A stretch of DNA of 64,000 bases from Multifurca ochricompacta (taxonomy: Eukaryota; Basidiomycota; Agaricomycetes; Russulales; Russulaceae), in assembly GCA_022496185.1 (NCBI GenBank), contig WTXG01000017.1:1-64000 (forward strand). Direction: 5' to 3'. The position numbers were made by a program, and so were the translations under genes. Positions 25,583-36,417 of the stretch are shown piece after piece (the first letter of the stretch is position 1; each line of letters opens with the position of its first letter). The notes under the pieces were generated by a model. It was not told where the DNA came from. It made no database searches and was given only the letters and a program-made list of their open reading frames with translations.

Positions 25583-28023
25583 TCACGCGGGGAGTAGCTC
25601 ACGCAACCGGTTCCAAACATCTCTAGAAATATCCCTCTGCATCAAAGCAAGTATTAGCACGACAAAAAATCGCGGGGGTAAAACACGTACCGCTTGTTTG
25701 ATAACTTCCTCAGGATCTCCACCCTTCAGAAACACGGCCGACCCCAGCGCACCTAGTGCCCCAATCAAAGTAACGGTCGCGAATAACGCCTTACGTGACC
25801 GCCCATGACGGCGGCGCCATTGCCGAGCACCAGGACCCCTAACTTCATGATCTTCCCAGCGGAAATTTCGCAGCCACCACCAAAGCAGAGCGAGGGGACC
25901 CGGGAAGGTGCTGAAGATGCGGCCGCGTGAACCAACACGATACCACGACGCGCACTGCGTCCAAACCGAGTTTTCAAGCCGTTCCTGCAGCATGTCATTG
26001 TACTGTTCCGTCGCCACGTCGGTCGGTGCTATGCTTGTAAGCAAGCCCGAGCGTATAGGCGCAAGGAACTTGAGAAGGTACAGGGTCTGTGACTCCTCGG
26101 AGAAGAGGGCCGACGTGTGACCAGTGGTCACGTTCGGACCTGTACCAGAGGAGCGTGGCCATGTCAGTGGTAAAACGAGGTATGTTGGTTGATACAGCAT
26201 GTGAAAAAAGAGTACCTTGTATCATGAAGAAATTAGGGAAACCAGGAACTGTGCTACCCAGGTATGCCATCGGCCCGCCGTGCGCATCATTGTACTCCTT
26301 CAGCGTGCCTCTTGTGCCGCGCACGTCCAGCGGATAATTGTCCTGCCGGGCGTGCTGCTGTCAATATACGGCTGGTCAGACGAATCAGAACCTACGGTTA
26401 TAAAGCCTGTCCCATATATTATAACATCAAGGGGTACCTTCTCACCTAAACGAACCTCGTTACATACGACCCTCTCACGAATGAAATGCAAGACATACCC
26501 GTTTCCGTAACAACACCGTCAGGTTCGACACGTGCGATGTGGTCAAAAGTGAGGCGGACATTCGAGCGATTCAACGATTGAAGATAGCTTAGATCGCGTA
26601 CAATTCGCCTGCATCCAATCGCTGCATATTTTGATCAGGCCAAAATGATTGTGCTGAAAAGAGAGAAATACGCACGGTATGTCGGAATGATCTGGCTGTG
26701 ATACTTGGCGGGAACAACGTCCTTTATGTACTTCTCCGAACTCTAAAACCGGATCAAGCGTGTAAGCAAACGCAGTGGTTCAAGGCGCTGTATGTACCTT
26801 GCTATATAACTTGGCTAAGAAGTTATTACCTTTTCCCTTAAACATAAGGTAGGCCATTTCGTACTGTGATTCGTCAGACTCGGAGCGAAGCGTAATTAAA
26901 GATAACCCAACTGTTGCCGCAATCCAGAAGCGGTGGATAAGGCGCACGAGCGGGAGGTACGCAAAAGCCCACTTCGTAATTCCCCAATAAGGAATGTGAG
27001 GCTGCAGGAACACGTTATACAGAGCAAATCCGTATTGCTTCGATTACCAACTTACGGATGGTATGTACCACATCGCGGTGCGGACGAAATTTGTCACTTT
27101 GATGGTCGGGTCCTCCGATATTATAGGAACGAACTGCGTCCTGGGCAGAGACAATGCATGATGAGAACGGGGTGTTGAACCTCAGGCTCACGGATTGGAC
27201 AAGATGAATGACTTACGCGGAACTTCCGTTACCCACGACACCAACACGTTTGCCGTGGAGATCGACATCGTGCCTCCAGCGCGCTGAATGGAAGACCTCG
27301 CCCTCGAACAACTCGATTCCCTGAAGCTTGGGGTAGCGAGGAACGACCAGTATGCCGATGGCGGATACGAGGGCGGTCGCGCGGGACACTTGCTTCTCGC
27401 CTGTGCGAACATCTCTTGTCTCGATGACCCACACGTTCGCATCCGCATCCCACTCGGCCTTGTCGACAGATGTGTGGAACCGGCAGTGTTGATGGAGGTG
27501 ATACTTGTCTGCTACTCGCTGTATATACTCCAGAATTTCTGGCTGCGTGGCATGAGAGCGGGCCCAATCGGGCTTCGGGTCCGTGGAAAGTGAGTAGTAG
27601 TGTACGGGAACATCGCAGGCACAACCCTGGAAAAGCATAAGGATGGGACTCGGTAAGGTATCAGTCAGGGCACGTGCCGGGTAGGTGTTATCCTGGAATC
27701 CAACAATATATCAACGTTAGAATTAGATGACTGGTCTTGTGGGAGATACTTACTCTCCATGTTCCTCCGACACCAGCGCCACTCTCGTAGATCTACACGG
27801 CAGTCGCCTTGAATTTGTTGTGGTGAATTAGTGAGTGGAGACTGACCACAAAATCATTGAAGCCCCATTTCCTTTTGAGAGCGATGGCAACGCTGAGACC
27901 GCCAAATCTATAAATTTGTGTGTGATTTCAGACACTTTGGTGGGTGGTATATGAGGAAACAGGAGCCTACCCAGAACCGATAATGGCGATGTTGAAACTT
28001 GAACTAGGTTTAGTAGTAGTCAT
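25583..28023 (-). CDS. FAD/NADPH-dependent monooxygenase (Baeyer-Villiger-like)
   Basis: Thirteen exons from ATG 28023-28021 to a TGA at 25585-25583 sum to 1737 nt (578 residues) with an intact frame. FAD-binding GSGFGG near residue 18 is assembled across intron 1. GAGVGGTWRDNTYPGCACDV follows. The fingerprint FEGEVFHSARWRHD resembles the BVMO consensus FxGxxxHxxxW(P/D), with Arg in the last place. The second Rossmann motif is GVVGNGSSA, and the late motif is DVIIYGTGF. Intron 4 must start with GC (donor GCACGT at 27677), because only that splice gives YPGCACDV and a global frame. The C-terminal part (LFWWWLR-like ALLWWWLRNFRWEDHE, then a hydrophobic segment FATVTLIGALGALGSAVFL) suggests a membrane tail. 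Substrate unknown. Divergent from a monooxygenase pseudogene 740 bp away. Confidence 0.9.
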
Positions 28024-28766
28024 AATTGAGTAGGAGAGAGAGGAGGAGGGCTCTCTCTTTCCATTTCCTTTTGTATTCTGCCGACAGTTCATCTCAGGGG
28101 CTGAAGTATCAAGATGATGAAGCATCGAGATGATGAAGGGAGAGGGAGAAGGAAAGGAAGAAGACGGAACGGAAGAGAGCTCTCACGTGCTGTGACATTA
28201 GGCTAATCAGATCTCATCGGGGGTCAACTCAAATACCCCGGATCATTAAAGTCACTTGGCATCATTTCATCGCGTCTTTGCGGGGAGTGACACGCGTCAA
28301 GGATATACCGGAGGGGTCTATCTGAACCTAAACTAAATATACCGAGTCCGTGAGGGGGCAGCGGCGAATGCTTGATGTGAAATACCTACCAGATGTCGGT
28401 CGAGACACCGAGGTCATACGCTGTAACTGAGTCAGCACTCTTGAGCTCGTGAGCTGCTAATGTGGGGCGTTCATTCTGCTACCGACACACCGGAAGAAGA
28501 TCCCAAGTATCCCCTCGCGCGAGTTGGGCGTCACTAGTAAAATACCTGATCTGACGTTAACAGTGAGTGTTATCGAACATAGGCGCTAGTCTGGGCCACT
28601 TTCGAGGATGTAAATCTTTCAGGTGCGCACCTCCAACATTCAGCAAGCCACTATTCAGGGGAGGCTGACGTTGTGAACAGATACACGACCTTTCCTTTTC
28701 TTTTCTTTTCATCATGTATTCAAGTCAACCATGCGCTCGAACTGAACTCGCAGAAGGCTGCACAGA
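28024..28766. other. Gap between divergent monooxygenase genes
   Basis: No coding sequence is supported. Purine-rich at 28030-28190 on the + strand, probably the 5' leader and promoter of the minus-strand monooxygenase. Confidence 0.45.
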
Positions 28767-30440
28767 ATGCCGCCTGCAGTGAATGGAGTCTCTGCATATG
28801 TAAACCCCAGCATCTATCGCGACCATGTCATACGAGCTATCAAGCAACGCGATCTCCTTGACTTACTCAATCCCCGGCCACCGCTCCTTCAGGTGCTCAA
28901 CCTCGTCTACATCGCAGTTCAGCTCATTTCCATCACCATTTTTAAGCCAGTGTGTTTCATTCACCCCTTAACCTTTCTCCGTAATCAACACGGCATTGTG
29001 TCGACAGAAACCTTCGAAAATGACAGGCTGAGAAAACCATATGGTAAAATCCCGTTTGTTGGTGGAATCTCTGATAATTGCACCAGGCTCACGCTGAAGC
29101 TTGTGATTCAGGTACTGGCCTCACAGGGATATCTTTGGCTGCGCATTGTATAGCTCACAACCTTGAAGTCATCATTTTTGATGGTGCACACTAATAAACG
29201 CTGACTGATATCGTATGATGATGCCCCGTTAGCAAATGACTCTGTGGGTGTGTCATTTGGGCCAACGTCAACAAAACTTCATGTCTGCAGCTCAATTCCT
29301 TGACCTACCGCTTTCATCTCGGAGTGCTCTGATCATGTGGCTTCCCCTGCGGTGATGAGATTCTTTCAGGAGTCCGCCAAATCTGGAAAGAGTACAAGCT
29401 TGAGCCACGCACGCGTCTCGGTGTACGTCTCGGTGTACGCCCGAATTGTTTTACAAAAAATGTACATGATCTAATCAGTGTTCGTTTTCGTTTGCTATTG
29501 TATAGGTACGCGTTACCTTCGTGAGGCGCGCAAGGGACTGTTCCTCCCCTGGAGCGACATGGATTATCAACGACGGTGCTGATGACGAGTTCGATTCGGT
29601 CATTGTCACTATATGCACATGTGGCGAGCCGCGGATACATAGTTTTTCCTGGCATTCCCAAACCATACAAGGTTGACGGAATGACCGGTGATATTGATCA
29701 AAGAGAAAAATTCCACGTTCACGAGATAACACGGAAGAAGATAGCGTGGCTTGTGCTGAAAACACGCCGAAGGAGTCACATCGTACACGAAACCCCATAG
29801 AAGATAGCGAAGGAGAAACGTACTGTGGTGCAGTGATTCATTCATCAAAGTTCAATCGAGCGGACCTTGATGGTAGGATGGTCCTCGTCATTAATAGTAG
29901 GGCGAGCGGTGTGAAGATCGTCGAGACAGCACTCTCGCGTGGAGCCGAGCATACTATGGTGATCTCTAGCGTGACAAGGCATAGTCCTTCAGTCTTTGGT
30001 CCGTGACTCTAGATACGCCAACGAACAACACGCGCATAGTGGATCTTTCCGAGGAATGTAGTCCTCGACATATTGATTTCCGCGCAACCTTTCGGGCGCG
30101 AAATGCCATTTAGGTGTCCATAGTATTCCCCTCATCACGTTCATCCCGCCTTGGCTGATCCGGAGACTGCTTCCGTCTAGCTTCCTTTGGAAGAAACTTA
30201 TCATTTTCCTTCAATATCGTGGCGTTGAAGATCTCGTCCGCACGGTATGCATTTATGAGTCGACCAGATGGTGTCCTTCTGCGCAGCAAAGATAGTCCGG
30301 AACGAGATGAAGAGATCGATGGCGATGTCGTCGTCTTTGCTACGGGTTTCAAGAAACCAAGTCTGGATTTTCTGCCCCAAGATCTGTTCCCGGAAAACCA
30401 CGAGCGACCGAATTACATCTATGAGCACGTAGGGGAGTGA
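28767..30440 (+). pseudogene. Degenerate flavin-dependent monooxygenase
   Basis: Ordered fragments of a basidiomycete FAD/NAD(P) monooxygenase family lie in sequence, but no full reading frame can be made. N-terminal exon 28767-28949 (LLNPRPPLLQVLNLVYIAVQ); PYGKIPFVGGISD region at 29040, where the FAD-binding Gly motif is damaged; HNLEVIIFDGA at 29157; LQLNSLTYRFH at 29287 followed by an in-frame TGA (29330-29332) where family members have Trp; GVRQIWKEYKLEPRTRL to 29420; HSSKFNRADLDGRMVLVI with a lost GxGxxG at 29840; NVVLDILISAQPFGREMPF at 30050; FLWKKLIIFLQYRGVEDLVR at 30180; DVVVFATGFKKPSLDFLP at 30320. The usual stretch between the last two blocks and the C-terminal membrane part are missing. 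Nonsense codon plus deletions mark real decay, unlike the single-base homopolymer breaks elsewhere. Confidence 0.85.
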
Positions 30441-31235
30441 ATAATACAATGTAAGCTCCGGAAAGAGTACTCGTGTGCGCTGCCCCCCCCCTCCGCGTTC
30501 TGCGTTCTCCCGGACTTGTCAACTCTTTTTTTAAGCTTCAAAACCTCGTTGTTGCATGGTGGGGGAATCGCCCAGTGGATTGTATGTATGTTTGGGAGAT
30601 GCAGAGATCGTCGGCAGAATAGCTTTTTTCACATATATACATGCATGGCGTGGTACAAATAAGAAAAAAAAGGACTACCACAAGATTTTGAAGCGTGACC
30701 TCGTCTGGAACGCTGTAATGGCGACTCTACAACGCCATACATGACTCAAAGAAGGCCAACAACAGGCATAAGATCCCCTGTGATAGTATTAATATTTGTC
30801 GAACCAAGCTTCTCTTGATCATCCGGCATGAAGCCAAGAATGCAACAGGCCCCTTTCCCTGCGCAAGTATCGCCATACCTATGCGCACCCGTACACATTG
30901 GCATGTGAGGCTGTCTCAGTCGGTTGTGTTTCTCTGCCAACAGAACAGGTGCGTCACTGGTTAGACCATTCTGACTTGTAGTCCTACGGCCGTTTCTGCG
31001 CGTCCACAAGACACACGCCACTGGGTCCTAGGGGACACGAGTTCCATTCAACCTGAACAGCAAATCGGAACACCTTTTCACGAGGAGAAAAAATAAAATA
31101 AAATAAGATCCAACTTTCTCGATGGATGGGAAAACGCGCATGCAAATCTTCAAGTCGTGGAAAGCAGACTCTGACTTTCGAGGGAAGAATTAAATTGTGG
31201 TGTCAGGAAATGGTGCGACGCGAGAGGTACCCATG
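30441..31235. other. Intergenic, no supported gene
   Basis: Only short frames; a C8 tract at 30483-30490. No sign of the missing C-terminal part of the upstream pseudogene. Confidence 0.5.
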
Positions 31236-32400
31236 CTATCCCGGCAGTCGCCAACTAAAAATATCCTTCCCAATTCTAAGACGTACCTCTCCTACGTCAA
31301 ATATTCCAGGTGGCCCCTTTAATTGTAAACCTAGTTCTGAATTCAATGTTGGTATGACGGTGTCCGGGAGATGCGGTATCGTAGGGAAAGATTTTAGGTT
31401 CTTCTCGCTTTCAGGGTCGCACAAGACCGAATCGGCGGAAAGAGGTGACAAAGGCTCGGAAGTCTGAGACAGCGAAGGCTGGGTGGGGGGATCAAGGAGA
31501 ACCCAAGCAAAAGACGCGTGAAATCGTGGTCGTTCATAGTATTCTTTCTGACGGAAAGACTGCAAGGTGGCTGTTAAAGCCTTCGAAAGTGAACGCAACT
31601 AGATCGTGACAAGGGCTGTTGGGACCAATATCGCTATATAAGAAAAAACAATGTTGAGCATACCTCTTGATGACCCGCGCCAACCTCCATGCAAAGAAAA
31701 GTTCGGGTGCACTCGTCATTCGTGAGGTTCAAAAATGCAGCAAAAGACGCTGCGAACCTTGGGCGAAAAAAGAAACCAAGTCAGCTCACCTTGCGCATGA
31801 ATCTCTAGACGCGAAAAAAGAAAGAAAAAGAAAAGGGGTGGGGTGTAGGGTGTAGGGTGTGGGGTGTGGGTCGATGATATTGTGGAAAGGCAGACAGAAA
31901 GAGAGAAAGTATAAAGAAACTCACGGAGCGTGAGCCTTGGCGGCGTCCCGCACAGCACGTTTCATTTCCTCCCTCTGATGACCATGTAAGAAAAATGGTC
32001 GTGTCAGCGACACGTGCAACTCGTGCATGCCAGCTACAGAGCCCGAGTCTGGATCCAGACCACCAAGATTGCGCGTGCTTGGTACCTGTTCCTTCACAAT
32101 GCCCATAGCGCGCTCGACGACGCTTCTCAGCGCACCCCGAAGCACAAGTGGAACGTACACATATGCCGCCCATTGACCATCTACATGCGGCATTACGCGC
32201 GTACGACCCTGATGCTTTGATGGATCATCGATGGGGACCGTGGGTGTGAGGTGCGCCGCGAGTGTGGGTAGCTTGCGCTTCTTGACAGGTAGGCGCGACA
32301 GCTGAGTTTTTTCCTCCTTGGTATTTTCGTCTTCGTTCTCAGAAGAGGAAGAGGAATAATTTGTGTAGGACACGAGTACAGCGGAGTGAGTTCGTTTCAT
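31236..32400 (-). CDS. USB1: U6 snRNA phosphodiesterase Usb1
   Basis: Trims the 3' oligo(U) tail of U6 snRNA in the nucleus (2H phosphoesterase). Three exons (32400-31925, 31757-31664, 31598-31236) give 310 residues in frame. The two catalytic tetrapeptide motifs are HVS (His129-Ser131, in ELHVSLTRPFF) and HAS (His217-Ser219, in PRFHASFAW). The exon 2 block LNLTNDECTRTFLCMEVGAG and the C-terminal RIGKDIFSW agree with the family. The N-terminus has a Ser/Glu-rich segment and a basic patch (KKRKLP) that could act as nuclear localisation signal. Intron 1 contains a G-rich tandem repeat on the opposite strand at 31832-31871. The last exon carries a Ser/Pro-rich insert between the second motif and the C-terminus. 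Confidence 0.93.
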
Positions 32401-32512
32401 CCACTGACAAACGCAGAGAAACGCAACGGCCAGGGTTCAATGGGAATATTCGGCCCGTTATCGGCCCGGTAGTTGGTTCAATCTAACAATTCTATCAATT
32501 CGCGCGAACTAC

Positions 32513-32932
32513 TCATCGCTCATCGCTTAAAGCGAGTCGTTGACAACAACAAAAATGCTCGCCATTTTCCAGCGCCTTGTTCTCATTCTCTCCATGGCGA
32601 CAGCTACTTGGCACGGACCCATTAAGCTGAGGAACGCCATACTGCCGTCCGTGAATACCGAATTCTTCTTCCATCATTGAGATAGTCGTTGAACGACGAC
32701 GAGCAGGCATTGCGTTGACTCTTTGTGGTATCTGGGTGGCAATGAGAGAGAAGAACATTGAGATGGCGAATCCGGGTTCACGTCGATATGGAGTGAGGCC
32801 TTCTGCAATATGTAGTAGGCGATGGATGTTGCACAAAGTGTCTATATTTATGACTCGGACGGGCAGCTCCAAGAGCTCTGTTACGGGGCGTTGACGAGTG
32901 CAAGTCGTCGCTCGTTGTGCAACTGAATACAA
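32513..32932 (-). CDS. Possible small uncharacterised protein
   Basis: A 139-residue frame with no recognisable domain, upstream of Usb1 on the same strand. It contains several Cys and basic residues, but no signal peptide, repeats or splice support. It may be chance; recorded because it is the only sizeable frame between Usb1 and the 2OG oxygenase. Confidence 0.15.
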   Translation of the reverse strand: MYSVAQRATTCTRQRPVTELLELPVRVINIDTLCNIHRLLHIAEGLTPYRREPGFAISMFFSLIATQIPQRVNAMPARRRSTTISMMEEEFGIHGRQYGVPQLNGSVPSSCRHGENENKALENGEHFCCCQRLALSDER

Positions 32933-33226
32933 TACTCTTAATTGCCTAAGCGTATTTCTCGATCTCGAAGAGGTGTCGACACGGGAATAAGTAATAGCCT
33001 ACAACCATCTCAGACGACTTGCTGCTGAACAGCGGAAGTATAACACGCTGCCGCCTCCTCTTTGTGCGCCGTATCTTACCCTAAATGTGTTTCCGCGCAC
33101 CCACGTAAAGGGGGGCCGATCAAAGTGACTCTACTGAGAACCAAGGTCCTCCCCTTATCAACACAGGTTATAAATTCATGTTCACTTTCTCTACGTATCG
33201 TATCGTATCATCTGTCAATTAAAGCG

Positions 33227-34681
33227 ATGACTGGCCCTGAAGTGGACCCTACCTTTGCCTCACTCGGGCAATCAATCATCGACAAGCCCCCTTACATAAG
33301 CGGGACATTCCAACTTCCACCTTCCTGGTTCTCTCTCTTCTATAAGGTCACCAAAGACAATACCACTACTACAAAGTCAGGGGACACTGGACTTCCCAGA
33401 CACAGTTCCGCTGATATACTTGTCTTAGTCACATCGATCTCTTAAACGCTACTTTTCATGAGTTGGAGCAACTCACCCAGGCCTGTGAACCAGCTAGCTT
33501 TGGTAAAAATAAGGAAGAAGTCATGGACGAGAATTACCGAAAGGCTCGCAAGATGGACCCCGAATGTTTCGCTACCCCTCTAGTTCCAGATCGCACTGAA
33601 ATGGTCAATATCGTGCGCGATTATCTTCTCGAAGGTGAAGCCTCAAAACGCAAGATCAAACTCGAGCTATACAAGCTCAACGTTTATGGCACGTTTACCT
33701 GATTCCAATTCGTGTGAGTGAGACTGATTCATATAACCAGACAAAGGATCGTTTTTCAAACCTCATGTCGATACGCCACGGCGCGAAGACATGTTTGGAT
33801 CGCTGGTAATTGTTTTCCCAACTTCACATGAGGGTGGCGCTCTTCACCTCCGGCATCGTGGTGAAGAATGGACGTTTGACTCGCCGTTGGAGCTCGCGGG
33901 CTCACGCACCCCGTCCATCGGTTATGTCGCTTTCTTCGGTGACATTGAACACGAGGTTGCGCCAGTTATATCTGGTCACCGGGTAACGTTGACATACAAC
34001 CTCTATTTCGACGATTTCGGGACTGCGAAGGACTCGACCTCGGAAGGCAGCTCTTACCCACTACTTGCAGTGAATGACCGCGCGTTCCGGATGACTCTTG
34101 AAGGTCTTCTAGAGAATCCGGAATTCCTGGCAGACGGCGGAACGCTCGGATTCGGGTTACGACACATTTATCCGGTCGAAGATTCAGAGGATCTCAAGCA
34201 CATCTACGGCTTGTTGAAGGGAATCGACGCAACTGTATATCAGAGTTTGCGGGCCCTTGGATTCGAGCCTGTGTTGTACCTGTATTACGAGGTGGAGCGC
34301 ATTGATCCCGAAGCTGCGATCATTGACAAAGTGACTGAATTATATGATGACGGTCAGGGCCCGGACATCATTGAACAACTCTTCAGCCGCGGTGGACTTG
34401 TCTTGTTACTCGAAGACCACGAACGAAGCGAAGGCAAAGTCAAGTATGAAGGGATGAATCCGGAGAAGGTTCAATGGGTTACGCCCCTGACGGAATTCAA
34501 TCGTCGGAAAAGTTCGTATGCAACGGGTGAGGACAGGCCATTTGCGAACCATGAGAACGGGGACTTGTGCCTTATCGCTAGAATCGGCAAGGCGGGCGAA
34601 AGGCTGGATTATCCAACAGTTGCGCAGCTTCAGAAAGAGCGACCAAGGATTTTGACGAGATACTGGCCAAAGGACTATTAA
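33227..34681 (+). CDS. 2-oxoglutarate/Fe(II)-dependent oxygenase (prolyl-hydroxylase-like fold)
   Basis: Three exons (33227-33375, 33429-33688, 33741-34681) sum to 1350 nt, 449 residues. Iron-binding facial triad His145-x-Asp147 in FFKPHVDTP and His207 in FGDIEHEV; the 2OG-binding Arg217 follows in GHRVTLTYNLYF. The C-terminal half has no recognised domain but is conserved in the inverted copy downstream (FNRRK, NGDLCLIARIGKAG). Intron 2 starts with GC (donor GCACGT at 33689): only this joins VYDKGSFFKPH in frame. Substrate unknown; fungal proteins of this architecture are mostly uncharacterised. The gene forms an imperfect inverted pair with the pseudogene at 35.0-36.4 kb, tail to tail with about 350 bp between. 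Confidence 0.85.
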
Positions 34682-35034
34682 AACCTGCATATTATATTGC
34701 GTGATGCCCCTCGGGTATCACCACGCATAACGCATGAACAAAATAGCGCAGCTATTACACAAGAATGTAGGGCTTGTTTGTTGAAATTATTATTGATAAA
34801 TTGAATGAACCCAACTGTAAGAAATATCCTTGCTCTTAGGAAGCCCTACATGTGATATTAAAGTGAATCACTAAAAAGTAGACAATTCCACACTACACGC
34901 ACAACACTTTCCCTCATTTGTCACGCTATTTTCACTTTCACTTTAGATTCGTTAGTTAAATAGGTAGTTAAATGGTAGCTACGGCCTGCGGCTCGACAGT
35001 TTATTCTCACACGACCTTGATGAGTGGCGTCGGT
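34682..35034. other. AT-rich spacer of the inverted duplication
   Basis: Short AT-rich spacer between the convergent 3' ends of the intact and broken 2OG oxygenase copies. No coding potential seen. Confidence 0.5.
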
Positions 35035-36417
35035 TTAATTAGTTACCTTGCCTTGGACGCCTGGCAGCTTTTCGCCTCCCTTGCCGATTCGAATGACAAG
35101 ACACATGTCCCCGTAAACGTAATCCAACTTCAACCTATACCCATTATACGTTGGAAACGTACACTCTCGCTTGTTGAATCTCGTCACCGGGGAGACCCAG
35201 TGCACCTTCTCTGGATTCTTCCACTTGAGGTCGCTCGCGTCGTGTTCTTTATGCCACACGACCATTCCACTCCTACTACGGAGTATCTTTGTAATGTCAA
35301 CTTTTTCCTCCCACTCACCAGCGCAATCGAACACCCAGTCAATGATCGAAGCCTCGGTGGAGCCGCTCTGCGGCGAGGATCATTCATAATACAGGTACAA
35401 CTTCGGCTCGAATACAAGGGATTTGAAGGTCTCGTAGATGACCGCATCGCTCCTCTTCAGTAGGTCATAGACGTAATCGATGAAACGGGCATTCAAAACC
35501 GGATAAATGTTTCGCAAGCTGAATCCGAGCGTTCCGCCGTCTGCCAGGAATTCCGGATTCTCTAGAAGACCTTCAAGAGTCTCCCGGAATGCGCGCTCAT
35601 TTGTTGCAAGTGGTGGGTAAGAGTCTTGCAAGGTCGAGTCCGTAGGCTTGCTGTCATCATCAAAATAGAGGTTGTAAGTCAAAGTTACCCGATGTCCAGA
35701 TATGACCGGTGCGACCTCGTGTTCAATGTCGCTGAAGAATGCGATGTAACCAATAGCTGGAGTGCGCAACTCGGCGTTCCAAACCCGAGTCGAACATCCA
35801 TTCTTGGCCATCATCTCGGAGGTGAAGAGCGCCACCTTCGTGTGCAGTTGGGAAGACAATGACGAGTGATCCAAACGCATTTTCACTCCGGAAATGAGGT
35901 TTAAAGAACGATCCCTTGTCTGGATAGTGGCTCGGCTCAGTGGTCTGCCACAGCAAATGAGGATCATGTAAAGTACCCATTAAGTTTGAGCTTGTATAGC
36001 CAGACTTTGATATCGCGCTTTGAGTCTTTACCTTCGAGAAGGTAGTCGCGCACGATCTTGACGAGTTCGGTGAGTTCAGGCACTAGCGGGGTGGAGAAAT
36101 ATTCTGGGGTCCATGGTGCGAGCCTTTCGGTAATTCTCGTCCACGACGTATTCCTTACTATTCCTACGAAAAGTAGCTGGTTCGCAAGCTTGTGAGAGTT
36201 GCTCCAACTCATAGAAAGTAGCATTGGCGAGATCAATATGACTAGGACAAGTGTGTTAGCGGAACTGCGGTTGAAGTCCAACTGGCCTATGACCATCATC
36301 ATTTTTGAACTTGTAGAAGAGAGAGAACCAGGAAGACGGAAGTTGAAATGTGCCGCTTATATATGGGGGCTTGTCGATGGTTGACTGCCCGAGTGAGGCA
36401 AAGGGAGAGTTTTTCAT
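35035..36417 (-). pseudogene. Inverted, inactivated copy of the 2OG-Fe(II) oxygenase
   Basis: Aligns over the whole length with the gene at 33.2-34.7 kb: PPYISGTFQLPSSWFSLFYK at the start, DKGSFFKPH, LVIVFPTAHEGGALHLR, DIEHEVAPVISGHRVTLTYN, WVSPVTRFNKRE, YGDMCLVIRIGKGGEK. Several lesions disable it. The iron-ligand Asp is gone: KPH is followed by FRS with three residues missing (His codon at 35894-35896). A two-base loss near 35765-35790 shifts the frame before the distal His. An in-frame TGA lies at 35380-35382 after LYLYYE. The donor of intron 2 also has an altered base count. The lesions are spread and not limited to homopolymers, so this is true decay. Confidence 0.88.
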
